From: an uncultured Bacteroidales bacterium
GTDB lineage: Bacteria; Bacteroidota; Bacteroidia; Bacteroidales; P3
DNA: 64,000 bases
Direction: 5' to 3'
Assembly (NCBI GenBank): GCA_910586395.1
Contig: CAJUFX010000002.1
Location: 153,598-217,597 of the forward strand
Part shown: positions 26,455 to 35,042 of the stretch, one piece after another
How positions within the stretch are numbered: position 1 is the first letter of the stretch
Layout of the letters: every line of letters starts with the position of its first letter
Position numbers and translations under genes: made by a program
Notes under the pieces: model-generated
Seen by the model: the letters and a program-made list of their open reading frames with translations, nothing else
Told to the model about the DNA's origin: nothing
The model's database searches: none

Positions 26455-27678
26455 ATGAAAAAGTCCTCGCCTTTACTTATTATTGGCCTGCTGTTCTTTA
26501 TTTTCGGTTTCATTACCTGGCTCAATTCGGTTTTGGTGCCTTTTCTGAAAACCGCTTGCGAACTGACGAATTTTCAATCTTATTTCGTAACGTTTGCGTT
26601 TTACATCGCTTATTTCATTCTGGCGCCTTTTGCTTCGGGTATTATCGGCCGGTTGGGATACAAGCGGTCGATGTCGGTCGGACTTTGGATCATGTCGGCG
26701 GGGGCACTCGTTTTCCTGCCGGCGGCTGCGATGCGTTCCTATCCGCTTTTCCTTATCGGACTTTTTCTGTTGGGCGGCGGTCTGACGTTGCTCCAGACGG
26801 CGGCCAATCCGTATGCGGCTGTGTTGGGTTCGCCCGAAAGCGCCGCGCGCCGCATCAGCATTATGGGGGTCTGCAATAAGACGGCCGGCATGCTGGCGCC
26901 GCTGTTGCTCTCCTCGTTTACGATCAAGGAAGCCGAACACATACAGCGGCGGATCGTGGAATCCGGTGACCAGCCGTTGTTGCATGCGCAATTGTTGGAC
27001 GAACTGGCGCGTCAGTGCATGGCGCCTTATATTTTCATTGCCCTCAGCCTTTTTCTGCTGGCGGTTTGGATCCGCTATTCCGCCCTGCCGGAGATTGTGG
27101 AGGAGAAAGCCGTCGTTTCCGAAAGGTTTTCGTTGCGCCGTTATCCGGCTTTATGCGGCGGCATCGCGGCCATATTCTTTTACGTCGGTGCCGAAGTCAT
27201 CAGCATAGACACGCTGATCAATTATGCGTTTTCCCTATCCTATGGATCGGATCAGGCCCGCTGGTTCCCCGTCTTGTCGATGCTGATGCTGTTGGCCGGT
27301 TATTTTATCGGCATCTGGGGTATTCCCAAGCGTTTTTCGCAACGGCAGGCTTTGTTGGCTTCGTGTGCGGGCGGCATCCTGTTGAGTTGCGCGGCCTTGT
27401 GGGTACCGGGTGTCGTCTCGTTGTTCCTGTTGGCGGCCTTGGGCTTGGCCAACGCCATGATATGGCCGTCTGTCTGGGGTTTGGCCGTCAAAGGCCTCGG
27501 CCAGCATCTTCACATCGGTTCCTCCCTGCTCATCATGGCCATTGTAGGCGGTGCCGTCTTACCGTTGGTTTATGGCTTTGCGGCCGACCGGATCGGCTTG
27601 CAGGCCGCCTATTTCATCCTGCCGGTTTGTTACGGACTTATAGGCCTTTATGGTTGGTGGAACCGGGAAGATCGTTGA
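26455..27678 (+). CDS. Sugar MFS transporter (FucP/GluP-like)
   Basis: 407 aa with 12 predicted membrane segments. Family marks: first helix GLLFFIFGFITWLNSVLVPFLK, LGYKRSMSVGLWIMSAGALVF, the loop LLQTAANPYAAVLGSPESAARR (typical of the glucose/galactose and fucose permease branch) and NKTAGMLAPLL, then a C-terminal half with FFYVGAEVISIDTLINYA. It is predicted to be an inner-membrane proton-coupled hexose or fucose importer. The exact sugar cannot be told, and no catabolic genes are adjacent. Confidence 0.88.
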   Translation: MKKSSPLLIIGLLFFIFGFITWLNSVLVPFLKTACELTNFQSYFVTFAFYIAYFILAPFASGIIGRLGYKRSMSVGLWIMSAGALVFLPAAAMRSYPLFLIGLFLLGGGLTLLQTAANPYAAVLGSPESAARRISIMGVCNKTAGMLAPLLLSSFTIKEAEHIQRRIVESGDQPLLHAQLLDELARQCMAPYIFIALSLFLLAVWIRYSALPEIVEEKAVVSERFSLRRYPALCGGIAAIFFYVGAEVISIDTLINYAFSLSYGSDQARWFPVLSMLMLLAGYFIGIWGIPKRFSQRQALLASCAGGILLSCAALWVPGVVSLFLLAALGLANAMIWPSVWGLAVKGLGQHLHIGSSLLIMAIVGGAVLPLVYGFAADRIGLQAAYFILPVCYGLIGLYGWWNREDR

Positions 27679-27764
27679 ACGCGGTCGGAAAGAGGAATAC
27701 GGTGAATCGGATCGGATTCTTGCGAGGGGCGGCATATCGGGAAGTCCGGTAAAATCGGTTTTCT

Positions 27765-27796
27765 TTTGGTTTTATTGGAAAAATCCTTTAACTTTG
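27765..27796 (+). promoter_or_regulatory. Promoter for the 27849 lipoprotein
   Basis: TTTG 27765-27768 and TAACTTTG 27789-27796 have a 20-nt spacer. It is a clear Bacteroidota promoter 52 nt upstream of the ATG. Confidence 0.7.
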
Positions 27797-27848
27797 GGGG
27801 CTTAGTAAGTAGTGTGAATTTTTAACAATAACAATATACTAACTGATA

Positions 27849-29006
27849 ATGAAAAGGTTATTTCCTATTTTCGCCCTTGCGACTTTGGTTGCGATGAGTT
27901 TGGTCTCTTGCAAACCGAGCGAGGTGAAATTGCATCCGTCGGTCGGCGAGATTTATCACAGCGCGGCAGCGACATCGACCATGGCTGGCGATGGTATCGT
28001 TTTCTATGTAGATGAAAATGAAGGTTACGCTTTGATTTGTAGTATGAACGATTTGAAACGCGACCGCCAGACGAGTACGAGCGAAATATTGCCGCACTTG
28101 TGGGAATCGGATTTCACGTGGAGCGTTTTCGGAACGGATACGGTCATGGAACGGGATACGATGGAGGCCGATATCGTACGTGCTTCGATCAGAAAATACA
28201 AGGAGACGAAAACGGTGGACAGCATCGTCAATGATAATGGCATCGTGGAACATTTCCTGCAGGATGTTTTCGAATATGAAGAAAACCGGGGCATGAAGAT
28301 TTATCCGGCCAATATCTACATCAAGAATGAACAGTGGGTGGCTTTCGAAGGCAATCTGTTGCCGGCCGACTCGATTGTCAGAAAGGTCGATACGACGTGG
28401 AAGACACCGGCGGAACGCGATTCCATCATAAGATTGGATACGACTTGGAGCGTTTTGAAAGAGCGTTATTCGGATACGTTGTGGAATTATTTCTTGGAAA
28501 GCGATATCAAGAAATCGGTGATTATCGATACGAATTGGAGTTTCAGTCTGATTTCCGGTTTGGGCGAAGACGATCCGGACGGTAAACTCAATACGGACAA
28601 AATCATGAACGGCGATATTCCGCACCGCAGAACTTACGATCCGGACAGCAGCAGCGCCGCCCGTACGTGCCGTGAATATTTTACGCGGAAATATGTACAG
28701 AACAAAGCGGAGTTTGCCAAAGATACGGCTTTCAAAGCCGGTACGATAGGCGAATGGTTCCTGCCGTCGCGTGCCGAACTGAGACATCTGTTCGATGCGA
28801 GAACCAAGATCAATGAAATGAATGCCGGCATGAACGGTTTCGAACCGTTGCAGAATTGCTATTGGTCGTCCAACCAAAGGGATGCGGAAAACGCTTGGTA
28901 CAAATGTTTTTCCGATAACGGGGTGGAAAGTTATATTCCGAAAGCCAATAACAACTACCGCGTCAATGTACGTGCGGTACGTAAAGTGGAATGGCCGTTG
29001 AAATAA
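27849..29006 (+). CDS. Lipoprotein with C-terminal DUF1566/Lcl-like domain
   Basis: 385 aa. The lipobox acceptor is Cys21 (SLVSC). An early segment reads DGIVFYVDENEGYALI, the usual beginning of a DUF1566/Lcl-type fold. The middle is an unusual Thr/Asp/Trp-rich stretch with repeated VDTTW..., LDTTWSVLKERYSDTLW and IDTNWSFSL phrases (residues about 180-235). The C-terminus has GEWFLPSRAELRHLF and YWSSNQRDAENAWYKCF and ends VRAVRKV, as in DUF1566. It is probably exported to the outer membrane. Its role is unknown. It has its own promoter and terminator, so it is likely a monocistronic unit. Confidence 0.7.
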   Translation: MKRLFPIFALATLVAMSLVSCKPSEVKLHPSVGEIYHSAAATSTMAGDGIVFYVDENEGYALICSMNDLKRDRQTSTSEILPHLWESDFTWSVFGTDTVMERDTMEADIVRASIRKYKETKTVDSIVNDNGIVEHFLQDVFEYEENRGMKIYPANIYIKNEQWVAFEGNLLPADSIVRKVDTTWKTPAERDSIIRLDTTWSVLKERYSDTLWNYFLESDIKKSVIIDTNWSFSLISGLGEDDPDGKLNTDKIMNGDIPHRRTYDPDSSSAARTCREYFTRKYVQNKAEFAKDTAFKAGTIGEWFLPSRAELRHLFDARTKINEMNAGMNGFEPLQNCYWSSNQRDAENAWYKCFSDNGVESYIPKANNNYRVNVRAVRKVEWPLK

Positions 29007-29030
29007 CGGTTTCCAGCCTTGACAATACAA

Positions 29031-29060
29031 AAGCCGCTCCGTTCGGGGGCGGCTTTTTTT
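29031..29060 (+). terminator. Rho-independent terminator after the 27849 lipoprotein
   Basis: AAGCCGC (29031-29037) pairs with GCGGCTT (29049-29055), with extra pairs inside, followed by a run of T. Confidence 0.85.
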
Positions 29061-29086
29061 AAATCATTTCAACAAACAGGAAGACG

Positions 29087-30379
29087 ATGAATTTTGTAGA
29101 AGAATTACGCTGGCGGGGTATGTTGCACAGCATGATGCCCGGTACGGAAGAATTGCTGAACAAAGAATTGGTGACGGCTTACGTCGGCATTGACCCGACG
29201 GCCGATTCGTTGCATATCGGGCATTTGGTGGGTATCATGATGTTGAAGCATTTGCAGCGTTGCGGTCACAAGCCGTTGGCTCTGGTGGGCGGCGCCACCG
29301 GCATGATTGGCGACCCTTCCGGCAAATCCCAGGAGCGCAAATTGTTGGACGAGGAATCGTTGCGTCATAATCAAGCCTGTATCCAGCGTCAGTTGGCCAA
29401 GTTTCTGGATTTCGATTCGAACGAACCGAACCGCGCCGAACTCGTGAACAATTATGACTGGATGAAAGACATGAGTTTTCTGGCGTTTATCCGCGACATC
29501 GGCAAGCATATCACGGTCAATTACATGATGGCCAAGGATTCGGTCAAAAAGCGCTTTTCGGGCGAGACCGGCACCGACGGCATGTCGTTTACCGAATTCA
29601 CCTATCAGCTCGTACAGGGCTTCGACTTTTTCCATCTGTTTCAGGCCAAGGGCTGCAAGTTGCAGATGGGCGGTTCCGACCAATGGGGCAATATCACGAC
29701 GGGCACGGAGTTGATCCGCCGCAAACTGGGGGCGGAGGCCTACGGTCTGACCTGTCCGTTGATTACCAAGGCCGACGGCGGTAAATTCGGCAAGACCGAG
29801 AGCGGCAACGTATGGCTTGATCCGGAACGGACGTCGCCTTATCAGTTCTATCAGTTCTGGCTCAACTGTTCGGACGAGGACGCGGCGCGTTACATCCGTA
29901 TCTTCACGCTCTTGAGCCGGGAGGAAATCGAAGCCTTGGAGGCCGAACACCGTGAAGCGCCGCATATGCGGGCGTTGCAGAAGGCTTTGGCGCGTGAAAT
30001 CACGGTGCAGGTGCATTCGGAAGCCGATTACAAGGCGGCCGTGGAGGCTTCCGAGATTTTGTTCGGCAAAGGGACGACCGAGGCCCTGAAAGGTTTGTCG
30101 GAAAAGATGTTTTTGGCCGTTTTCGACGGCGTGCCGCGTTGCGAAATGAGCCGTTCGGTCTTGGAGGCGGGCGTGGGCATGATTGATTTTCTGTCGCAGG
30201 AAACGGGCATTTTCGCTTCCAAGGGGGAGGCGCGGCGCGCGTTGAAGGAAAACAGCGTTTCGGTCAATAAGGAGAAGGTGAACGAGGAGACGCCCGTCAA
30301 TGCGTCGCTTTTGCTCAACGATGCCTATATCCTCGTACAGAAGGGCAAGAAGAATTATTACGTCGTGCAGGTACGGTAA
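29087..30379 (+). CDS. tyrS: Tyrosyl-tRNA synthetase
   Basis: 430 aa. Class I synthetase: YVGIDPTADSLHIGHLVGI (HIGH at residues 43-46), GATGMIGDPSGKSQER, the tyrosine-binding FTEFTYQLVQGFDFFHLFQA and GGSDQWGNITTG, and the KMSKS-loop equivalent KFGKTESG near residue 230. A C-terminal S4-like RNA-binding part (FASKGEARRALKENSVSVN) completes the protein. It charges tRNA-Tyr. It is followed after 5 bp by rsmE. Confidence 0.98.
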   Translation: MNFVEELRWRGMLHSMMPGTEELLNKELVTAYVGIDPTADSLHIGHLVGIMMLKHLQRCGHKPLALVGGATGMIGDPSGKSQERKLLDEESLRHNQACIQRQLAKFLDFDSNEPNRAELVNNYDWMKDMSFLAFIRDIGKHITVNYMMAKDSVKKRFSGETGTDGMSFTEFTYQLVQGFDFFHLFQAKGCKLQMGGSDQWGNITTGTELIRRKLGAEAYGLTCPLITKADGGKFGKTESGNVWLDPERTSPYQFYQFWLNCSDEDAARYIRIFTLLSREEIEALEAEHREAPHMRALQKALAREITVQVHSEADYKAAVEASEILFGKGTTEALKGLSEKMFLAVFDGVPRCEMSRSVLEAGVGMIDFLSQETGIFASKGEARRALKENSVSVNKEKVNEETPVNASLLLNDAYILVQKGKKNYYVVQVR

Positions 30380-30384
30380 AAGAG

Positions 30385-31254
30385 ATGGGGCTGACGCGTT
30401 TTTATGCCCGGCGGTTCGAGGGGAGCGCGCCGCGGCCTGTGGATGGCGGGGCGGCCGATTCGATGGTGCCGGCGCCGGAGGTCTGTTATCTGACGGAGCA
30501 GGAGAGCCAGCATTGCGCCAAAGTGTTGCGGTTGCGGGCGGGCGATGTCATTGAAGTGACGGACGGCGAGGGCGCGTTGTACAGGGCCGTTTTGCAATAC
30601 GTGGACGTCAAGGGTTGCGAGGCGCGTATCGAAAACGTGCTGGCCACGGCGGACTCGGACGACAGGGCTTCGGGCTTGGGCGGTCGGCCGTGCGTGCGCA
30701 TCGTCATGGCGCCCACCAAGCAGACCGACCGCATGGAGTGGTTCTTGGAGAAGGCGACGGAGATGGGGACGGGGGCTTTCGGCTTTGTACGGACGCATCG
30801 GACGGAGCGCGACAAGCTGCCGGCCGAGCGCATGGAAAAGATTCTGGTGTCGGCGATGAAGCAGTCGCTGCAACGGTACAAGCCGCAGTTGGAGCCGCTT
30901 TGTACCTGGCGTGAATTTATGACGGCCGAACGGGCGGAAGCCGTTTCGGGGGCAGCGGATGCGATGGCCGAAGCGCGGCATGCGGTTGAACCGGCGGCTC
31001 CGATCAAATGTATCGCCTATTGCGGCGAGCAATATCCGCGCGTCGAGTTGGCCGCCTTGTTGCGGCGGGCGCAGGACCGTCTCCGGGCCGGAGGCCTGAC
31101 GGTTCTCATCGGCCCGGAGGGGGATTTCACGTCCGAAGAGGTGGCCGAGGCCGTACAGGCCGGCTATACGCCCGTGCTGTTGGGGCCGACGCGGCTCCGG
31201 GCCGAGACCGCCGCCCTGTATGCGGCTTGCGCGGCGCAGCTCGCGCTGTTGTAG
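30385..31254 (+). CDS. rsmE: 16S rRNA m3U1498 methyltransferase RsmE
   Basis: 289 aa, longer than the usual 230-245. The extra length comes from an Ala/Gly-rich insert near the N-terminus (SAPRPVDGGAADSMVPAPE) and another near residue 190 (SGAADAMAEARHAVEPAA). Core motifs are LTEQESQHCAKVLRLRAGD (PUA-like RNA domain), MAPTKQTDRMEWFLEKATEMG, IGPEGDFTSEEVAEA and VLLGPTRLRAETAALYA (SPOUT knot). It methylates U1498 of 16S rRNA. The start follows tyrS by 5 bp, so the genes are coupled. Confidence 0.95.
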   Translation: MGLTRFYARRFEGSAPRPVDGGAADSMVPAPEVCYLTEQESQHCAKVLRLRAGDVIEVTDGEGALYRAVLQYVDVKGCEARIENVLATADSDDRASGLGGRPCVRIVMAPTKQTDRMEWFLEKATEMGTGAFGFVRTHRTERDKLPAERMEKILVSAMKQSLQRYKPQLEPLCTWREFMTAERAEAVSGAADAMAEARHAVEPAAPIKCIAYCGEQYPRVELAALLRRAQDRLRAGGLTVLIGPEGDFTSEEVAEAVQAGYTPVLLGPTRLRAETAALYAACAAQLALL

Positions 31255-31291
31255 GGCCCAGCGACCGCCTTTGGCATAACGGTTAATTTCG

Positions 31292-32008
31292 ATGGGTGTT
31301 TTTCAACGATATGGTTTTTATGTCGGCTTTTTCGCCGTGTTTTTCCTGTCGGCTATGGAAGCCTCGCGCGCGCAAGCCGCGGGAAAGGCGTCCGCGCCAG
31401 CCGCCGCCGAATCCCGCCTGACCATCGCGTTGCTCAAGTACCGGGGCGGCGGCGATTGGTACGCCAATCCCACTTCGCTCTCCGGCCTCATCCGGTTCTG
31501 CAACGCCGAGGCACCGTTCCGACTGCAACCCGATTATGCCACGGTTGAGGTCGGCAGTCCCGATTTGTTCGACTATCCGTTCGTCCATATGACCGGTCAC
31601 GGCCATGTCGTTTTCAGCGAGGCCGAAGCCGGGAACCTGCGGCGCTATCTGACGAGTGGCGGTTTTCTGCATATCGACGACAACTACGGCCTTGACGCTT
31701 TTGTCCGCCGCGAGATGAAAAAGGTGTTTCCGGAACAGGAATTCGTGCCGGTGCCTTTGACGCATCCGATTTTCAATCAGGTTTTCGACTACAGCCACCG
31801 CGGGTTGCCCAAGGTACACGAGCATGACAACAAGGCGCCGCAGGCTTTCGCGATTGTCCACGAAGGGCGTATCGTCTGTTTTTATACTTACGAGTGCGAT
31901 TTGGGAGACGGTTGGGAGGACGGTTCGGTACACGGCGATTCGGAGGCTGTTCGTCGCCGGGCTTTAGAGATGGGTTGCAATATCCTGACCTATGCGTTCG
32001 GCTATTGA
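31292..32008 (+). CDS. DUF4159-domain exported protein
   Basis: 238 aa with a signal peptide (YGFYVGFFAVFFLSAMEASRA) and a following DUF4159 domain: LTIALLKYRGGGDWYANPTSL, PFVHMTGHGHVVFSEAEAGNLRRYL, GGFLHIDDNYGLD and EGRIVCFYTYECDLGDGWED. The domain is glutamine-amidotransferase-like in fold in relatives, but no catalytic triad is claimed here. It follows rsmE by 37 bp, a linkage I have seen in other Bacteroidota. Probably periplasmic. Function unknown. Confidence 0.8.
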   Translation: MGVFQRYGFYVGFFAVFFLSAMEASRAQAAGKASAPAAAESRLTIALLKYRGGGDWYANPTSLSGLIRFCNAEAPFRLQPDYATVEVGSPDLFDYPFVHMTGHGHVVFSEAEAGNLRRYLTSGGFLHIDDNYGLDAFVRREMKKVFPEQEFVPVPLTHPIFNQVFDYSHRGLPKVHEHDNKAPQAFAIVHEGRIVCFYTYECDLGDGWEDGSVHGDSEAVRRRALEMGCNILTYAFGY

Positions 32009-32072
32009 CGCAGTCGTCCGACGGTTGGCGTCCGGTCGCTTTTCGCTATCATTTTTAGGGATTTATTACGGA

Positions 32073-32103
32073 TTTGCGAACCCGAAAAAAAATACTACTT
32101 TTG
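32073..32103 (+). promoter_or_regulatory. Promoter for the DUF2795 gene
   Basis: TTTG 32073-32076 and TACTTTTG 32096-32103 with a 19-nt spacer, 25 nt upstream of the ATG at 32128. It is a textbook Bacteroidota promoter. Confidence 0.75.
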
Positions 32104-32127
32104 CAAAATTTTTGAAGGGAGACTGCT

Positions 32128-32349
32128 ATGTATTGGACATTGGAAATGGCTTCCAAACTGGAAGATGCGCCTTGGCCCGCCACGAAGGCTGAATTATTGG
32201 ATTACGCCAACCGTTCCGGCTTGCCGCAGGAAGTGTTGGAGAACTTGGAGGAGTTGGAAGATGAAATGGGCGTGTATGAGGGTATAGAAGACATTTGGCC
32301 CGATTATCCGACTAAGGAGGACTTCTTCTTCCACGAAGACGAATACTAA
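32128..32349 (+). CDS. DUF2795 small acidic protein
   Basis: 73 aa, strongly acidic. It contains LEDAPWPATKAELLDYANRSGLPQEVLENLEEL, the DUF2795 pattern, and an acidic C-terminal tail (DFFFHEDEY). The family is widespread in Bacteroidota, and its function is unknown. The good promoter and conserved length argue that it is real despite its size. Confidence 0.85.
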   Translation: MYWTLEMASKLEDAPWPATKAELLDYANRSGLPQEVLENLEELEDEMGVYEGIEDIWPDYPTKEDFFFHEDEY

Positions 32350-32500
32350 GCACCGGAATTTTCAGGAAACTCAAACCGGAGCTTCGGAAAAGAGTTTGGG
32401 AAGACGCTGAAAAGTTGAGTGGGATTATTGTACCGGCGGGATAGGCAAAGGGAATTTGCTTGTCCCGTTGTTTTTTTGCGTTGATGCAGGGCATAAAAAA

Positions 32501-32525
32501 GCGGGTGGACAACATGTCCACCCGC
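32501..32525 (-). terminator. Terminator of the DUF5692-like gene
   Basis: GCGGGTGGAC (32501-32510) pairs with GTCCACCCGC (32516-32525). On the minus strand it is followed by a run of six T, directly beyond the stop of the membrane-protein gene. Confidence 0.85.
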
Positions 32526-32552
32526 TTTCGGTTTGCACGATCCGGCTGTCGC

Positions 32553-33599
32553 TTAAGCGGCGATGCGTTTGGCGGCGTCTTTGTAGTATTTCTGGTTCAC
32601 GAAGACATCCTCCTTATAAGGATTGATATGGCGTCTTCTGGATTCGCGGATGATGTAACCGAGGGCGATGATATTGACGATGAGCGCGAGGGCGCTGACA
32701 ACGGTCATGGCCGTCGGGTCCGCGTTCGCACTGCCGCCTTCCACAATGCCGTTCAGCGTACCGTCGGCATAGAGGGACGGTAAGGTCGCCCATTTGCTGG
32801 CCGCGATGCCGTTGGGGAAAGTGACCTGGAAAAGCGGATACACTTGGGCGAACATGCACCAGATGGCAAGCGTGTTGGCGCGGTTCTGAATCCAGCCGCC
32901 CCGGTTCCAGAAGATGGCGGCGACGGTAGGCGCCAACAGCAGGGCGATGCCGCAGAACCAGGAGTGGGTGGGCAGGCAGTTGTAGGTGTAGGCGAAATTC
33001 CATACGTCATAGACCACGATATAAACCCACGTCATGTCGGGCCACAGCATGTCGGTCTTGTCCTTTGAACTGTAAACGCTCCACCAGGCGGTCATACAGA
33101 AGATGTTGAGCAGGCCGGCCACCCCGTTCAGGATATTGTGCCATCCGCCGTACAGCCAAACCTGTTCGGGCGAGAGGTGCCAAGTGTACCAGCCCTTGGC
33201 GGCCGTCTCGAAGTCGGAAGCCACGGCGATAAGGATGTTGATGGCCACGATGACGAACGGAAACGGTTTGAACCAATGCTGTTTGCCGATGCCCCAGCCG
33301 TATTTGATCATCATGAAGCCGATACAGCCCGCCAAGGCGGCGTACAGTTTGGCGTAATGAAACCAGCCGTTCATGTAAAGATAGGTCTGGTTGTTTTTGG
33401 CCCATTCGGCGCCGGCGGCGGCTCCGATCTGTATGGCCATGAAATATCCGGTCAGTATGGCCGGAACGATAAAAAACATCACAGCACCGCCGAATTTGGT
33501 CTTGCGTGCAAATTCATTCAGCAGGATAAGGCCTGCAAGGACTGCGAACATGGCGATCCACTGATAGACGGCCATGTCTCCGTAAACATGAAAAAGCAT
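32553..33599 (-). CDS. DUF5692-like multi-pass membrane protein
   Basis: 348 aa with about eight to nine membrane segments (for example YQWIAMFAVLAGLILLN, GGAVMFFIVPAILTGYFMA, FPFVIVAINILIAVAS, TAMTVVSALALIVNIIALGYI). Trp/Tyr-rich conserved phrases include GWYTWHLSPEQVWLYGGWHN, WPDMTWVYIVVYDVWNFAY and FWNRGGWIQNRANTLAIWCM. I assign it to DUF5692 from memory of this Trp-rich pattern. No function is known, and no cofactor motif is evident. It is monocistronic, with its own clear promoter and terminator. Confidence 0.7.
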   Translation of the reverse strand: MLFHVYGDMAVYQWIAMFAVLAGLILLNEFARKTKFGGAVMFFIVPAILTGYFMAIQIGAAAGAEWAKNNQTYLYMNGWFHYAKLYAALAGCIGFMMIKYGWGIGKQHWFKPFPFVIVAINILIAVASDFETAAKGWYTWHLSPEQVWLYGGWHNILNGVAGLLNIFCMTAWWSVYSSKDKTDMLWPDMTWVYIVVYDVWNFAYTYNCLPTHSWFCGIALLLAPTVAAIFWNRGGWIQNRANTLAIWCMFAQVYPLFQVTFPNGIAASKWATLPSLYADGTLNGIVEGGSANADPTAMTVVSALALIVNIIALGYIIRESRRRHINPYKEDVFVNQKYYKDAAKRIAA

Positions 33600-33662
33600 A
33601 AGTTGATTTATTTAAATGATTGATAAATAATAGTGCGGTTCATATCATTTTTAAACCGACTG

Positions 33663-33693
33663 CAAAACTATAGGTTTTTCATCCTAAAACAAA
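33663..33693 (-). promoter_or_regulatory. Promoter for the DUF5692-like gene
   Basis: Minus strand TTTG (33693-33690) and TAGTTTTG (33670-33663) are 19 nt apart, 64 nt upstream of the start codon. Confidence 0.7.
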
Positions 33694-33886
33694 ACTTGAA
33701 AATAAAAGGGGCGATTCGGATAATCGTTTTTTTTCCGACGGTCACTTTCGTGCACCTTTTCTCGCCATGACCATGCTCGGACGAGTTCGGCATGGTCCAT
33801 TTATTTTCAATGAAGTCCGGCGGCTCGGGAATTGGAACAAGTTCCATTCCGCTTGCCTTGAACGGACTTTGGCTTAACGAAAAGGG

Positions 33887-34876
33887 TTATTTGGAGAACC
33901 TGTATTCGTTGGGGGTCAGGCCGGTCTGGCTTTTAAAAAATTTGTGGAACGAGGGAATCGACCGGAAATGGAGGTGGTAACCGATTTCCTTGACGGTCAA
34001 GTCCGAGTATTTAAGCAGGTTCTTCGCTTCAAGTATCAAAAAGGTATCGATCCAATCCGTGGCGGTCTTTCCGCTTACATTTTTTACCAAGGTGGTCAGA
34101 TATTTCGGCGTCATATACATCTTTTCGGCATAGAACGCGACACTTTTCTCAGTCATGAAATTTTCGGATACGAGCGTGAGGAACTCTTCGTATTTCATCT
34201 GCGTGCGTGACGGCGCCGATTTTAAAGTCTGAAGTCTGGACAATTCGCCGTTCCAGATATTGCCGAGCAGACACATCAGGGAAGTGCCTATGGAACAGAT
34301 GGCTTCTTCCGCTCCGAGCAGATTGGTTTTATACAGGTCGGATACCAATGTATAATAGTCGGACAATATGTGTTTCCCTTCTTCGTTTATCGTAATGCAG
34401 GGATTGTTCAAAAGCCTGACGCTTTGGTCGAAAAGGCCGTTGAAATTAATCTGGCCGCCTTTCAGGAAATCTTTGGTCGCGACCAAAAGGACGGCTTCGC
34501 TGTCCATAAGTTTGTCGATCTCACTTTCTTTTATCTGCATCGTGCTGCCCGGTACATAGAAAAGCATGGTGTCCTGATGTACCCTGAACGTCGTCACGTT
34601 GATGTCAATGTCAAAATGTCCGCGCGTACAATAGACCGCCGCATAGGCATTGAGCCGCACGGGGTATTTGAGGAGAGAAAACGCATCTTTTCCGCATATC
34701 TTCGCGATGATGAATTCTTCCGACATCTTGGTCATTCCCGACACGCCTGTCATCTCTGCCAGTTGGGCTATGTCGATTTCATGATAGGGCTGGATGGCAT
34801 CCGACCTTTTGGGCGCCTCTGCAGAGGACGAATTGATCCGGACTATGCCATCGGTCGCATAAAAACGTTCTGTCAT
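33887..34876 (-). CDS. AraC-family transcriptional regulator of the export operon
   Basis: 329 aa from the ATG at 34876 (MTERFYATDG). A longer frame to 35149 would overlap the divergent TolC gene and has no family support. The N-terminal cupin-like sensing domain has LNAYAAVYCTRGHFDIDINV and FYVPGSTMQIKES. The C-terminal AraC HTH is FMTEKSVAFYAEKMYMTPKY (first HTH) and LTVKEIGYHLHFRSIPSFHK plus FFKSQTGLTPNEYR (second). It is divergent from the TolC-HlyD-ABC operon with about 166 bp between, the classic layout for a dedicated regulator, probably responding to an exported small molecule. Confidence 0.88.
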   Translation of the reverse strand: MTERFYATDGIVRINSSSAEAPKRSDAIQPYHEIDIAQLAEMTGVSGMTKMSEEFIIAKICGKDAFSLLKYPVRLNAYAAVYCTRGHFDIDINVTTFRVHQDTMLFYVPGSTMQIKESEIDKLMDSEAVLLVATKDFLKGGQINFNGLFDQSVRLLNNPCITINEEGKHILSDYYTLVSDLYKTNLLGAEEAICSIGTSLMCLLGNIWNGELSRLQTLKSAPSRTQMKYEEFLTLVSENFMTEKSVAFYAEKMYMTPKYLTTLVKNVSGKTATDWIDTFLILEAKNLLKYSDLTVKEIGYHLHFRSIPSFHKFFKSQTGLTPNEYRFSK

Positions 34877-35042
34877 AATGTCTTGGTATTTCAGGTGGCA
34901 AAAATAACGATTATTTCCATTGTGACTATCCGTATTTCTACAAATAAGAAGTATGAATAATGTGAAAAGAATTTTGAATATCCATAAGTCAGAAATAGGA
35001 CTGAAATTTGCGGCCTCGTATGCCAAACCAACATCGATTTTT